Origin: JALYNX01 sp040902845
Lineage (GTDB): Bacteria; Actinomycetota; Acidimicrobiia; Spongiisociales; ZC4RG35
Reading direction: 5' to 3'
DNA: 27,868 nucleotides
NCBI GenBank assembly: GCA_040902845.1
Contig: JBBDWM010000017.1
Coordinates: forward strand, 1 to 27,868
The notes under the pieces were generated by a model, which saw only the letters and a program-made list of their open reading frames with translations, did no database searches and was not told the origin of the DNA. This document shows, one piece after another, positions 8,046 through 16,149 of this stretch. Position 1 is the stretch's first letter; each line of letters opens with the position of its first letter. The translations under genes and the position numbers were made by a program.

Positions 8046-8657
8046 TCAGTTGGCGATGTGCTCCCCTGCCTCCTCGATGTCGGTGCCCGGGTCGAGGCTG
8101 AGACGGGGAAGGAAGAAATGGACCAGCGGGCCGATCAACGCCGCAAAGACGACGGTCCCCCAACCGAAGGTCCCACCCAATGCCCACCCGGCGGCGAGGA
8201 CCACAACTTCTATCACCGTCCTGGTCAACCGGATCGAGTGACCGCGTTTGGCGATCCCCGTCATCAGACCATCGCGGGGGCCGGGTCCGAAGTGGGCTCC
8301 GATGTAGAGACCGGAGGCGAGACCGATCAGCAAGACCCCGCCGAGGAGCATCAGCCAGGCGATGAGGGCGTTGTCCGTCTCGGGGATCAGCGCCGAGGCG
8401 GCGTCGATCATCAGGCCGATGATGATCACGTTGGCCACCGTCCCGATGCCGATCCGCTCCTTGAGGGGGATCCAGAACAGCAGGACAACCCCGGACACGA
8501 TGATCGACCAGATGCCCACGGTGAGACCGAAGCGGACCGCGAGACCCTGGTGCAACACGTCCCACGGGGGCACTCCCCGCCCCGACTCGAGCATGAGCCC
8601 GATGCCTGTGCCGAACAGGGTCAAACCTATCGCGAGTTGGGCGAGACGTCGGGTCAC
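8046..8657 (-). CDS. YczE/YitT-type integral membrane protein
   Basis: 203 aa from GTG 8657-8655, with about five transmembrane segments. The N-terminal LAIGLTLFGTGIGLMLESG and GVPPWDVLHQGLA, and the later GLYIGAHFGPGPRDGLMTG, match the YczE/YyaS family (COG2364), whose biochemical role is unsettled (transport or regulation). The reading frame stays open well upstream, but conservation-like features begin only at this GTG. The upstream part would also cross the inverted repeat and antisense lutA. It precedes the dehalogenase-like gene. Confidence 0.8.
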   Translation of the reverse strand: MTRRLAQLAIGLTLFGTGIGLMLESGRGVPPWDVLHQGLAVRFGLTVGIWSIIVSGVVLLFWIPLKERIGIGTVANVIIIGLMIDAASALIPETDNALIAWLMLLGGVLLIGLASGLYIGAHFGPGPRDGLMTGIAKRGHSIRLTRTVIEVVVLAAGWALGGTFGWGTVVFAALIGPLVHFFLPRLSLDPGTDIEEAGEHIAN

Positions 8658-8673
8658 GGGGTGATTCTGCCTC

Positions 8674-8724
8674 CGTAATTGGGACCCACAGGTGTCATAT
8701 GCGGACCTGTGGGTCCCAATTACG
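8674..8724. repeat. Perfect 20-bp inverted repeat between divergent genes
   Basis: The left arm (8674-8693) is CGTAATTGGGACCCACAGGT. The right arm (8705-8724) is its exact reverse complement. An 11-base loop separates them. It sits 17 bases upstream of the YczE-like start and 36 bases upstream of lutA. It could be a dyad operator shared by the two divergent units, or a dispersed palindromic (REP/MITE-like) element. There is no U-tract on either side to suggest a terminator. Confidence 0.85.
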
Positions 8725-8759
8725 AAACCTGGCGGGCCTCGCTGAATAACCTCAGCTTC

Positions 8760-9485
8760 ATGGAGGGGCCCACCGTCCAGTTGGTTGTCACCTGTCTGGT
8801 CGACGCCCTCGCCCCCCAAGTGGGCCGGGCTACCGTCACGGTGCTGACCCGGGCGGGCTGTCAGGTCGAGTTTCCCGAAGGCCAAACCTGCTGTGGGCAG
8901 CCGGCTTTCAACGTGGGGATGCTCACCGAGGCCCGGCGCATGGCCGGGCACACCCTCGACCTGCTCGATGTCACCCAAGGCACGGTCGTCGTGCCCTCGG
9001 GATCCTGCGCCGACATGATGACCCGTCACTACGCAGAGCTGTTCGCAGGCACCGACAGGGAGCAGCAGGCCGAGCGGGTCGGCTCCCGGGTTAGGGAGTT
9101 GAGTCAGTTCCTGGTCGACGACTTGGACACCGACCTCAAGGGATCGTGCGACGGATGCACAGTCGCCTACCACCATTCATGTCACGGGTTGCGTGGTCTC
9201 GGGTTGGGTCACCAGGCCGAACAGCTCCTTTCCGAGGTCGAGATGGCAGAGCTCGAAGGAGCCAAGGACTGCTGTGGCTTCGGCGGGGTGTTCGCCATCG
9301 AGATGCCAGCCGTGTCGGCCGCGATCATGAACGAGAAGCTGGACCGGATCGAGGCTTCCGGCGCCGACACCCTGGTGGGGGGCGACGTCTCGTGTCTCAT
9401 CCATCTCGAAGGGGGCCTGCGTCGACGGAACTCCAAGATCACGGTCAAGCATCTAGCCGAGATCTTGGCCGGAGACGATTCATGA
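8760..9485 (+). CDS. lutA: LutA-like (Fe-S)-binding subunit of L-lactate oxidation complex
   Basis: 241 aa with two CCG-type domains that ligate an iron-sulfur/disulfide centre. The first carries EGQTCCGQPAFN (Cys44-Cys45), with GSCADMM following. The second carries HHSCHGLRGLG and KDCCGFGG. LutABC oxidises L-lactate to pyruvate with electron transfer to the respiratory chain. The ATG at 8760 is chosen because the family starts just before the VVTCLVD strand; a TTG at 8781 is possible. It is the first gene of the operon, and lutB starts inside its stop (ATGA). Confidence 0.92.
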   Translation: MEGPTVQLVVTCLVDALAPQVGRATVTVLTRAGCQVEFPEGQTCCGQPAFNVGMLTEARRMAGHTLDLLDVTQGTVVVPSGSCADMMTRHYAELFAGTDREQQAERVGSRVRELSQFLVDDLDTDLKGSCDGCTVAYHHSCHGLRGLGLGHQAEQLLSEVEMAELEGAKDCCGFGGVFAIEMPAVSAAIMNEKLDRIEASGADTLVGGDVSCLIHLEGGLRRRNSKITVKHLAEILAGDDS

Positions 9486-10885
9486 CCTCCCAACCGGTCA
9501 CCTTCCTAGGGCGGGCCGAGGCCCTGCTCGGCACTCGTGAGGCGGTGTCGGTCAACCAGGGGATGCTGCATCTGACCGAGATGCGAGACACCGCCGTTGC
9601 CGCCTTCCCCCTGATGGACGCGATGAGGGATCGGGCGCGGGTTATCCGACTCCATGCCCTGGCCAACCTCGACCGTTTGCTGTCCCATTTTGCCGACCAG
9701 GTCATCGAGCTTGGAGGCCAGGTCCATTTTGCGGCCGATGCAGTGGAGGCCAACGAGATCATCGCCCGCATCCTGGAGGAGACCGGTTCGCACCTGGTCG
9801 TGAAATCGAAGTCAATGGTGTCCGAGGAGATCCACCTCAACCCCTACCTGGAGGCAAGGGGATTCGAGGTGGTGGAGACCGACCTCGGTGAGTTCATCGT
9901 CCAACTCGCCGGCGACACCCCGAGTCACATCATCGCCCCGACCATCCATCTCGACCGATACGACATCGGGACGTTGTTTGCCCAGAAACTCGGGGTCCAG
10001 GAGACTTCTGACCCCATCCAGCTCAATCAGATCGCACGTGAGCATCTGAGGGAGATCTTCCTCCGGGCCGATGCCGGGATCTCGGGGGTCAACATCGCCG
10101 TTGCCGAATCCGGCTCGGTGATCACGGTGACCAACGAGGGGAACGGGCGTCTGGTGACCACCGCCCCTCGGGTTCACATCGCCCTGCTCGGGATGGAGCG
10201 CATCGTCTCGAGATGGGAGGACGCCTCTGTGATCCTCGAGGTCCTCGCCCGGTCGGCAACCGGCCAGCGTCTCTCCTCCTACACCAACGTCGTCACCGGG
10301 CCCCGTCGAGAAGGCGACGAGGACGGTCCACAGCAACTTCACGTGGTGGTGCTCGACAATGGTCGCTCCGAGATCCTCGGCAGCGACACCGCCGAGATCC
10401 TCGCCTGCATCCGGTGTGGCGCCTGTCTCAATGTCTGCCCGGTCTTTCGCACGGTCGGCGGCCACGCCTACGGCACGGTCTACTCGGGCCCGGTCGGCTC
10501 GATCGTCACCCCCGGTCTCCTCGGAATGGAGCCATGGTGGGAATTGCCCTATGCCTCCACCCTCTGTGGTGCCTGTGAGGAAGTGTGCCCGATCCGAATC
10601 CAGATCCCGTCGATGTTGTTGAAGTTGAGGGCAAGGGCTGCTGCGGAGGGCAGGCTTCCGGGCTGGCTGGAACGTGGAATGCGGCGCTATGCGAACACCG
10701 TCCACACGCCGAGCAAATGGGAACGGGCGAAACGTCTGGCCCACAGTGTCACCGGGCCGATCTCACGTGATGGCTGGATTCGCCGTCTCCCGGGACGGGG
10801 TCGGGGGTGGACCGCCTATCGTGACTTCCCACGCCCGGCCCGGGAATCATTCAGTGCGTGGTGGAGGTCCAATCGTGGAACGTGA
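9482..10885 (+). CDS. lutB: LutB-like iron-sulfur protein (DUF162 domain plus two 4Fe-4S clusters)
   Basis: 467 aa. The N-terminal LUD (DUF162) domain spans about 60-300, with VVKSKSMVSEEI and the AESGSVITVTNEGNGRL loop. A ferredoxin-like module carries CIRCGACLNVCP (Cys309, 312, 315, 319) and LCGACEEVCPIRI (Cys362, 365, 369). A basic, Trp/Arg-rich C-terminal tail follows, as in other LutB proteins. It acts as the electron-transferring core of the lactate oxidation complex at the inner face of the membrane. It overlaps lutA by 4 bases and lutC by 11. Confidence 0.93.
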   Translation: MTSQPVTFLGRAEALLGTREAVSVNQGMLHLTEMRDTAVAAFPLMDAMRDRARVIRLHALANLDRLLSHFADQVIELGGQVHFAADAVEANEIIARILEETGSHLVVKSKSMVSEEIHLNPYLEARGFEVVETDLGEFIVQLAGDTPSHIIAPTIHLDRYDIGTLFAQKLGVQETSDPIQLNQIAREHLREIFLRADAGISGVNIAVAESGSVITVTNEGNGRLVTTAPRVHIALLGMERIVSRWEDASVILEVLARSATGQRLSSYTNVVTGPRREGDEDGPQQLHVVVLDNGRSEILGSDTAEILACIRCGACLNVCPVFRTVGGHAYGTVYSGPVGSIVTPGLLGMEPWWELPYASTLCGACEEVCPIRIQIPSMLLKLRARAAAEGRLPGWLERGMRRYANTVHTPSKWERAKRLAHSVTGPISRDGWIRRLPGRGRGWTAYRDFPRPARESFSAWWRSNRGT

Positions 10886-11528
10886 TGCGTTCTTGAAACG
10901 AGTCTCCGTTGCAGCCATGGTGGCGACACTTCCCCGGCCACCCGACGTTCCTGCGCGTCTGCCCGACCTCGATCCGGTGGATCTCGTCGGATTGTTCCGG
11001 GCGAGGGCCCAGGAGGAGTCGGTTGTGGTTCATGGCCCGATCGGCAGCCACGGTGTCCCCCGCGCGGTGGCAGGGATCGCCGCCGGGCACGCCTGTCGGT
11101 CCTACATGGCCTGGGACGACCTCCCCGTCCCCGGGGTAACCAGCGCGCTGACAGGTGCCGGGGTGCAAAGGGTGGAGCATCGGGTCCCCGAGGACAGACG
11201 TATCTCCCATCAACTCGAGTATCAGACTCTGGACCTCGGAGTGACGGGCGCCGACGCCGGTCTGGCCGAATCGGGGAGCCTCGTTCTGCTCCATGGCGAC
11301 GGCCGCCCCCGGATGGCGAGCTTGATCCCCGAGGTCCACGTGGCGCTCCTCGACGCCACGTTGATCGAACGCACCCTCGTCCATTGGGCCCACCGGCACC
11401 CCGCCACCGTGTTCGAGTCGGCCAACATGGTTTTGGTGACAGGTCCCAGCCGGACCGGGGACATCGAACAGCAGTTGAGATTGGGTGTCCATGGCCCCCG
11501 TCACCTTCACGTGGTCATCTTCCGATGA
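10875..11528 (+). CDS. lutC: LutC-like LUD domain protein
   Basis: 217 aa, GTG start with GGAGG 7 bases upstream, overlapping the end of lutB. It consists of a single LUD/DUF162 domain. Visible features are the ESVVVHGPIGSHG strand-loop, the GVTGADAGLAESGSLVL core, the VHVALLDATLIE segment and the terminal ESANMVLVTGPSRTGDIE, which match LutC. It is the third subunit of the predicted L-lactate dehydrogenase complex. No lldP/lutP lactate permease is next to it. Confidence 0.9.
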   Translation: MERDAFLKRVSVAAMVATLPRPPDVPARLPDLDPVDLVGLFRARAQEESVVVHGPIGSHGVPRAVAGIAAGHACRSYMAWDDLPVPGVTSALTGAGVQRVEHRVPEDRRISHQLEYQTLDLGVTGADAGLAESGSLVLLHGDGRPRMASLIPEVHVALLDATLIERTLVHWAHRHPATVFESANMVLVTGPSRTGDIEQQLRLGVHGPRHLHVVIFR

Positions 11529-12499
11529 GCGGGCTGCGGCCACCGCCCAGGGCCGAGGCCCCGACACGGGTGGTGGCTCGGTTCGTGGGCCTGATTCTTC
11601 TCCTGGCTCTGGCGGGGACGGCGATCTGGGCTGTAGTCACCAACCAGCGGATCGATCTGATCGAGGTGACCACAACTGAGGATCTGGACCGGTCGGCAAT
11701 CGTCACCAGTGACGGGACCGCCCTCCACGTCGTCCAGGAAGGAACAGGGGCTATCCCGGTGGTCCTGCTTCACGATGTCGACCTAGCCGGCGGGATCCTT
11801 TGGGACGGCGTCGTGACCGCACTCGGCGCCGACGTCTCAGCTCTTCGCATCGATCTTCCCGGGTTTGGTCTGAGTGACCGGGTGCCTGAGGAGGGGAGCA
11901 GACACACGGTGGCCGGGATGGCCGAGATGGTCAGCGAGGTGGTCGGAGCCCGATTCGATGGGCCGGTCGTGTTCGCCGGTGTTGGTTTGGGTGGCGAAGT
12001 GGCAGCCGAGATAGCCGTGATTCACCCCGACTTGGTCTCAGGTCTTGTGATGGTCGATGTCGACTTCGACAAGGCCGACGGCTGGGTCGAGTTCATGCAG
12101 AAACTGCCTTTCTACGGTCGTCCGGTGACTTTCTCGTTCGAGGGCGCCGGCCGCTTCGCCGCCGATCGCTGGGCTCCGAACTGCGAAGCCGACGGTTGGT
12201 GCCCGACTTTGGAACAAGTCGAGAGGCGAGACCTGACCGAGACCCTAAAGAACACCTCCGAATCGATGCGTGCCTTCCGACGGACCCCGGCAGCATCGGT
12301 GGTCCCGTCGAAGCTCAACGAGATCACGGCGCCGACCTTCTACGTCTGGAGTCAGGAGGGCGACGTTCCCCGAGAGTCTGTCGACCTCATCGAACAGGCA
12401 CTCCCCGACATGCAGGTCGAGGTGGCCCAGGTCTGGAAGGCCCATCTCGAGGCACCCGATGTGGTCGCCAACGCCATCCTGGCGGTCAGTTCGCCCTGA
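11525..12499 (+). CDS. Membrane-anchored alpha/beta-hydrolase-fold protein lacking the Ser nucleophile
   Basis: 324 aa; its ATG overlaps the lutC stop. A transmembrane helix (about 17-38, VVARFVGLILLLALAGTAIW) would place the hydrolase domain outside the membrane. The fold is recognisable from LRIDLPGFGLSDR, the elbow strand VVFAGVGLGGEVAAE and the late VWKAHLEAPDVV His. The elbow normally reads G-x-S-x-G; here it is G-V-G-L-G, so the nucleophile position is Gly. The oxyanion HG motif is also altered (LLHDVDLAGG). It may be a non-catalytic binding protein or use other chemistry. Its position at the end of the lut operon may be only transcriptional convenience. Confidence 0.85.
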   Translation: MSGLRPPPRAEAPTRVVARFVGLILLLALAGTAIWAVVTNQRIDLIEVTTTEDLDRSAIVTSDGTALHVVQEGTGAIPVVLLHDVDLAGGILWDGVVTALGADVSALRIDLPGFGLSDRVPEEGSRHTVAGMAEMVSEVVGARFDGPVVFAGVGLGGEVAAEIAVIHPDLVSGLVMVDVDFDKADGWVEFMQKLPFYGRPVTFSFEGAGRFAADRWAPNCEADGWCPTLEQVERRDLTETLKNTSESMRAFRRTPAASVVPSKLNEITAPTFYVWSQEGDVPRESVDLIEQALPDMQVEVAQVWKAHLEAPDVVANAILAVSSP

Positions 12500-12500
12500 G

Positions 12501-13469
12501 CTAGGGAACCAGGATCACCTTTCCAGTGGTGGCCCGACCCTCGAGGGCGCGGTGGGCGTCGGCGGCCTCGGCGAGTGGGAACTCGGCTCCGATCCGAACC
12601 CGCAGACTGTCGTCGCCAATCCACTGAAAGAGATCAGAGGCGCGTCTCAACAACTCCGCGCGGTCACCCAGGTAGTGACGCATGCTGGGTCGGGTCAGGT
12701 AGATCGAGCCTTTGGCGGCAAGGATCAATGGTGAGATCTCAGGTGGTGGCCCCGAGGCGTTGCCGAACGTGACCATCATCCCTCTCGGTCGGATCAGGTC
12801 CAGGCCCTGCTCGAAGGTGGCGGCGCCAACCCCGTCATAGACCACGTCCATGCCGTTGGTGCCGGCAATCGCCTCGACGGCCGTCTTGAAGTCGGTTTGG
12901 GTGTAGACGATCACATGGTCGGCGCCCGCAGCTCGACTGAGCTCGGCCTTGTCCTCGCTCCCGACCGTTGTGAACACCTCTGCGCCTCGGAGCTTGGCGA
13001 GCTGAGTGAGGAGGAGCCCGACCCCTCCCGCTCCGGCGTGGATCAGACATCTGTCCCCGGGGGAGAGGGGGAAGGTGTCGGAGGCGAGGAAATGAGCGGT
13101 CAAACCCTGGAGTAGAACCGCGGCGGCCGTCTTCGCGTCGATGCCAGCGGGCAAGGGCACCGCTCGTGAGGCGGCCAGAGAGATTCTCCCGGCATAGGAC
13201 CCCATCCCGTCGGTCCAACCCACCCGGTCCCCGACGCTGAATCCGTCGACGTTGGAGCCGACCTCGAGGATGGTGCCCGCGCCCTCCAGCCCCGGGATGA
13301 ACGGGAGTTTCACGTCGTAGAAACCGGACCGCTGATAGATGTCGATGAAATTGACCCCTGCTGCCTCCACATCGACGAGGAGGTCGTCGGGACCCGGATC
13401 CGGGTCGGCAACCTCGGAAAGCTCGAGTTGCTCGGCCCCGCCCTTCTTCGAGATGACGATTGCTCGCAC
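12501..13469 (-). CDS. Quinone oxidoreductase (zinc-free MDR family)
   Basis: 322 aa from GTG 13469-13467, with GGAG 8 bases upstream. NADPH-dependent medium-chain reductase of the QOR type. The GroES-like N-terminal domain has GVNFIDIYQRSGFY and PFIPGLEGAGTI. The Rossmann domain (about 125-260) has HAGAGGVGLLLTQLAKLRGA. There are no structural or catalytic zinc Cys clusters. It probably reduces quinones or alpha,beta-unsaturated carbonyls in the cytosol. The start shares one base with the stop of the upstream gene (TAGTG), so the two are coupled. Its stop lies one base from that of the convergent hydrolase gene. Confidence 0.93.
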   Translation of the reverse strand: MRAIVISKKGGAEQLELSEVADPDPGPDDLLVDVEAAGVNFIDIYQRSGFYDVKLPFIPGLEGAGTILEVGSNVDGFSVGDRVGWTDGMGSYAGRISLAASRAVPLPAGIDAKTAAAVLLQGLTAHFLASDTFPLSPGDRCLIHAGAGGVGLLLTQLAKLRGAEVFTTVGSEDKAELSRAAGADHVIVYTQTDFKTAVEAIAGTNGMDVVYDGVGAATFEQGLDLIRPRGMMVTFGNASGPPPEISPLILAAKGSIYLTRPSMRHYLGDRAELLRRASDLFQWIGDDSLRVRIGAEFPLAEAADAHRALEGRATTGKVILVP

Positions 13470-13885
13470 TATTTCTCCACCCTCCAACCCCGCGCCCTCA
13501 GCTCCTCTGCAAGCAGATCGTCGCTGAGATGGCTCAGGTCGAGGGGCTGTTTCTCCATCCCCAAGCACCGCTCCACCGTGTCGCGGATGGTCCGGGCCCA
13601 AGCCTTGCCTTTTGCCTCAGCTTCCATGCTGATGGTGGCGTCGGCGTTGACGGTGAAGACCCGTGCTGTGATCTGCGGGTTGCCCCGTGAGCCACGCTCG
13701 CCGTAGACGAGAAGGACCGATCCAGCGGGGATGTCCTGAATCCCGCCCGTCGCCACGAACGGGCCGTCGAATGCCCAACCCGAGGACTTGCTGGTGTCGA
13801 CCGAGTCGACGATCTTGGCCCAGTTCTTGTGACGTTCGTCACCGAGCAACGGAACATCGATCGGAACCAGCACCCTGTCGTCCAT
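13469..13885 (-). CDS. Conserved-looking hypothetical protein
   Basis: 138 aa from ATG 13885-13883 (a TTG at 13903 is possible; neither has a Shine-Dalgarno). I recognise no family. The N-terminal half is beta-rich (VLVPIDVPLL, GSVLLVYGERGS, ITARVFTVNAD). The C-terminal half is helical and ends in DLSHLSDDLLAEELRARGWRVEK. It has no signal peptide or membrane segment, so it is probably cytosolic. Coupling to the quinone oxidoreductase supports a real gene. Confidence 0.7.
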   Translation of the reverse strand: MDDRVLVPIDVPLLGDERHKNWAKIVDSVDTSKSSGWAFDGPFVATGGIQDIPAGSVLLVYGERGSRGNPQITARVFTVNADATISMEAEAKGKAWARTIRDTVERCLGMEKQPLDLSHLSDDLLAEELRARGWRVEK

Positions 13886-13951
13886 AATGGTCAGGGTACG
13901 CAATAGAGCGCGAACCCGTCTCCGACGACCAAGACGCTTTACCCTTTGCGG

Positions 13952-14950
13952 ATGACCAAGCTCCGTCTTTTCGCCAACCTCAGAGAGATAGCCGGCTCTG
14001 CCAGGGTGGAAGTGGGGTCCGACACGGTGGGTGGAGCGATCGAGGAGGCGTCGGAGCGTTTTGGGCCCGATTTCCGGCGAACCGTCGAAACCTCGCGGGT
14101 TTGGGTCAACGGAGAGACTGCCTCTTACGACGATCCCGTAGGCGACAGCGACGAGGTCGTCATCCTCCCGCCGGTCTCCGGCGGCAATCGGTCGATCACC
14201 GCCCCGTCCACGCTCGATGTGGTGGCCTTTCTACCTCTGGCGGTCCTGGTGCTCGCAGTTGTTGCCAACCTCCAGAGCCAGGAGATATGGGCCGCAGCTC
14301 TGGTGGCGATCGTGGCGGCTTGGGCCCTCGACCTCGGATCTGCCCTCTTCTCCCGTGGACGGATGTTTGCACCGTTGGCCGTGGTGGTGGCCTCCGCCGT
14401 ATCGGCGATGGCAGCCCACGTTCTGGGCGGAACCGGCTATTCCCTGGCCTTGGTGGTGGCCGTGGTGGTTGCTCTGGGATGGGCCGTTGCGTTACCGGCA
14501 TACCGTGAGGTCGATATCTTCAGCCCGGTCCTCCTCGTGTCCCTCTTTGCAGCGCTGAGCTCGGCGTCTTTGATCCTGGCCCGGTCGGCTCACAGTCCCG
14601 ACCCGAAGGCGGTCGACGTCTTCCTGGCGGCCGTCGTCGCAGGACTGGTGCTCGGCTCGATCGTCGAGCGAATGCCCTCCGTACCACTGGTGGACCCGTT
14701 CTCGGCGACGGCGATCGGCGCCGTGCTCGGTGCGGTCGGAGCCGCCATGCTCTGGGATCTGGACGTCGTCGGCTACTTGCTGATCGGACTGGGGATCGCG
14801 GTGGCTCTGGTTGCGGGTCGGGGGTTTGCTTCGATGCTGCGCACCGGCCGGGTCGCATTGACGGAAAGGCCTCCAGGCTGGCTCATCTCCCTGGACGGGG
14901 TAGCGCTGGCTGCCGCGATCTATTTTCCGTTGCTCACCGTCATTCTTTAG
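13952..14950 (+). CDS. MoaD/ThiS-like domain fused to a polytopic membrane domain
   Basis: 332 aa. Residues 1-78 are a complete beta-grasp sulfur-carrier-like domain: TKLRLFANLREIAG, GGAIEEASERFG, RVWVNGE, and the terminal strand DEVVILPPVSGG. In MoaD the Gly-Gly is the C-terminus and is adenylated and thiolated. Here it is followed without a frame break by NRSITAPS and some eight to nine hydrophobic segments (about 90-332). The membrane half is Ala/Val-rich and matches no transporter that I know. The start is ATG 13952, with no clear ribosome binding site. Either the N-terminal domain is released by proteolysis or it serves as a tethered protein-interaction module. Confidence 0.8.
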   Translation: MTKLRLFANLREIAGSARVEVGSDTVGGAIEEASERFGPDFRRTVETSRVWVNGETASYDDPVGDSDEVVILPPVSGGNRSITAPSTLDVVAFLPLAVLVLAVVANLQSQEIWAAALVAIVAAWALDLGSALFSRGRMFAPLAVVVASAVSAMAAHVLGGTGYSLALVVAVVVALGWAVALPAYREVDIFSPVLLVSLFAALSSASLILARSAHSPDPKAVDVFLAAVVAGLVLGSIVERMPSVPLVDPFSATAIGAVLGAVGAAMLWDLDVVGYLLIGLGIAVALVAGRGFASMLRTGRVALTERPPGWLISLDGVALAAAIYFPLLTVIL

Positions 14951-15047
14951 CTCTCGCGCCCAGGAAACGCCAAAGAGCCAGGCCGAGAACCGCCGTTATC
15001 CGAGATGGACTAGAGCAAAGCACAGGGCCTGGTTACGCTTTCACCGC

Positions 15048-16139
15048 ATGGCTGCCACGAGGACGCACTATCGCGTCGTTCTGCTTGTCACCGTGACCGC
15101 CCTGGTGGCCTCACTATTTCCGCTGGCCACGTCGGCGGTCACCCAAGATCAGGTCGATGAGGCCTGTGCTGACTCGCGCGAGCAGCTCGATGAGTATCGG
15201 GCAGCGCAGGCCGAATTCGAGGATGCTGCCCTCGAGTATGAGGAGGTCCTCAACGAGGTGGAGAAGGTCGAGCGGAAACAGGATCGGGTTGAAGGCTCAA
15301 TGGCGGTTCATTCCGAGGATCTCGACCTGATCCAGCAACAGATCGAGGAACAGGCCGTCGAGCTCTACATGCGGGGCGGCCTCTCGAGCCCGGGATTGAT
15401 CCTTTCGGCGTCATCGGTCGATCAGCTGATGACGACATCCGAGTTTCTGACCCAGGCCGCCACCGGGGGCCAGAGATCCATCGACGACTTGATTGCCGCC
15501 CGCAGCGAGCTCAACCGATTCAGCGGTGACCTCTCCGTCGCCCGAGATGAGCTCAAGGTGGTCGAAGCGGACAAACTCGATGCCAAGAACCGTCAGGAGG
15601 AGGCGATGGAGGCCGAGCAAGCCGCCTACTCCAAGCTCTCGGATCGTTGCAAGACCCTGACCTCCAGGTACGACACCGAGCGGCGTGCCGCAGTTGCCGC
15701 CGCCAACGCTCGGGCGAGCGGTTCGGTCCAGGTGGGGTCGTTCATCTGTCCCTTCACACGTGGTCGGACCTCCTTCATCGACTCCTGGGGCTTCCCGAGA
15801 TCAGGGGGCCGGCGTCACAAAGGGACCGACCTGATGGCTTCCTGGAACGAGCCGATGTACGCCGTCGCCTCGGGGGTGGTCCGTATCTCGCACAGCTCTC
15901 TTGGCGGGAATTCGATCTGGTTGTCAGGTGACAACGGAATCGCCTTCTACTACGCCCATCTTTCCGGGTTCAACGTCTCCTCCGGCTCGAGGGTGAGCCA
16001 GGGCCAGACCATCGGCTTCAACGGTGACAGCGGCAACGCTTCTGGAGGGAGCCCTCACCTCCACTTTGAGATCCATCCCGGGGGGGGAGGGGCCCCGGCG
16101 GTCAATCCCTATCCGACCGTTGCCGCGGCCTGCAGGTAA
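15048..16139 (+). CDS. Secreted coiled-coil M23 peptidase (EnvC/LytM-like)
   Basis: 363 aa. The signal sequence is in residues 8-30. Long coiled-coil stretches (about 32-110 and 145-225) resemble EnvC/PcsB-type cell-wall hydrolase regulators. The C-terminal M23 domain (about 228-363) keeps the zinc ligands: His257 and Asp261 in RHKGTDL, and His339 in HLHFE, with His304 in YYAHLSG and His337 as catalytic residues. It is therefore likely an active peptidoglycan endopeptidase rather than a degenerate activator. It probably acts at the septum or envelope. Gene 16150 starts 10 bases later. Confidence 0.92.
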   Translation: MAATRTHYRVVLLVTVTALVASLFPLATSAVTQDQVDEACADSREQLDEYRAAQAEFEDAALEYEEVLNEVEKVERKQDRVEGSMAVHSEDLDLIQQQIEEQAVELYMRGGLSSPGLILSASSVDQLMTTSEFLTQAATGGQRSIDDLIAARSELNRFSGDLSVARDELKVVEADKLDAKNRQEEAMEAEQAAYSKLSDRCKTLTSRYDTERRAAVAAANARASGSVQVGSFICPFTRGRTSFIDSWGFPRSGGRRHKGTDLMASWNEPMYAVASGVVRISHSSLGGNSIWLSGDNGIAFYYAHLSGFNVSSGSRVSQGQTIGFNGDSGNASGGSPHLHFEIHPGGGGAPAVNPYPTVAAACR

Positions 16140-16149
16140 TCTCTACACA

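Noticed and set aside
7156..8565. A single 469-residue minus-strand protein
   Set aside because: Its first half is the wrong-frame shadow of the YczE-like gene; only the part from GTG 8028 is the dehalogenase-like protein.
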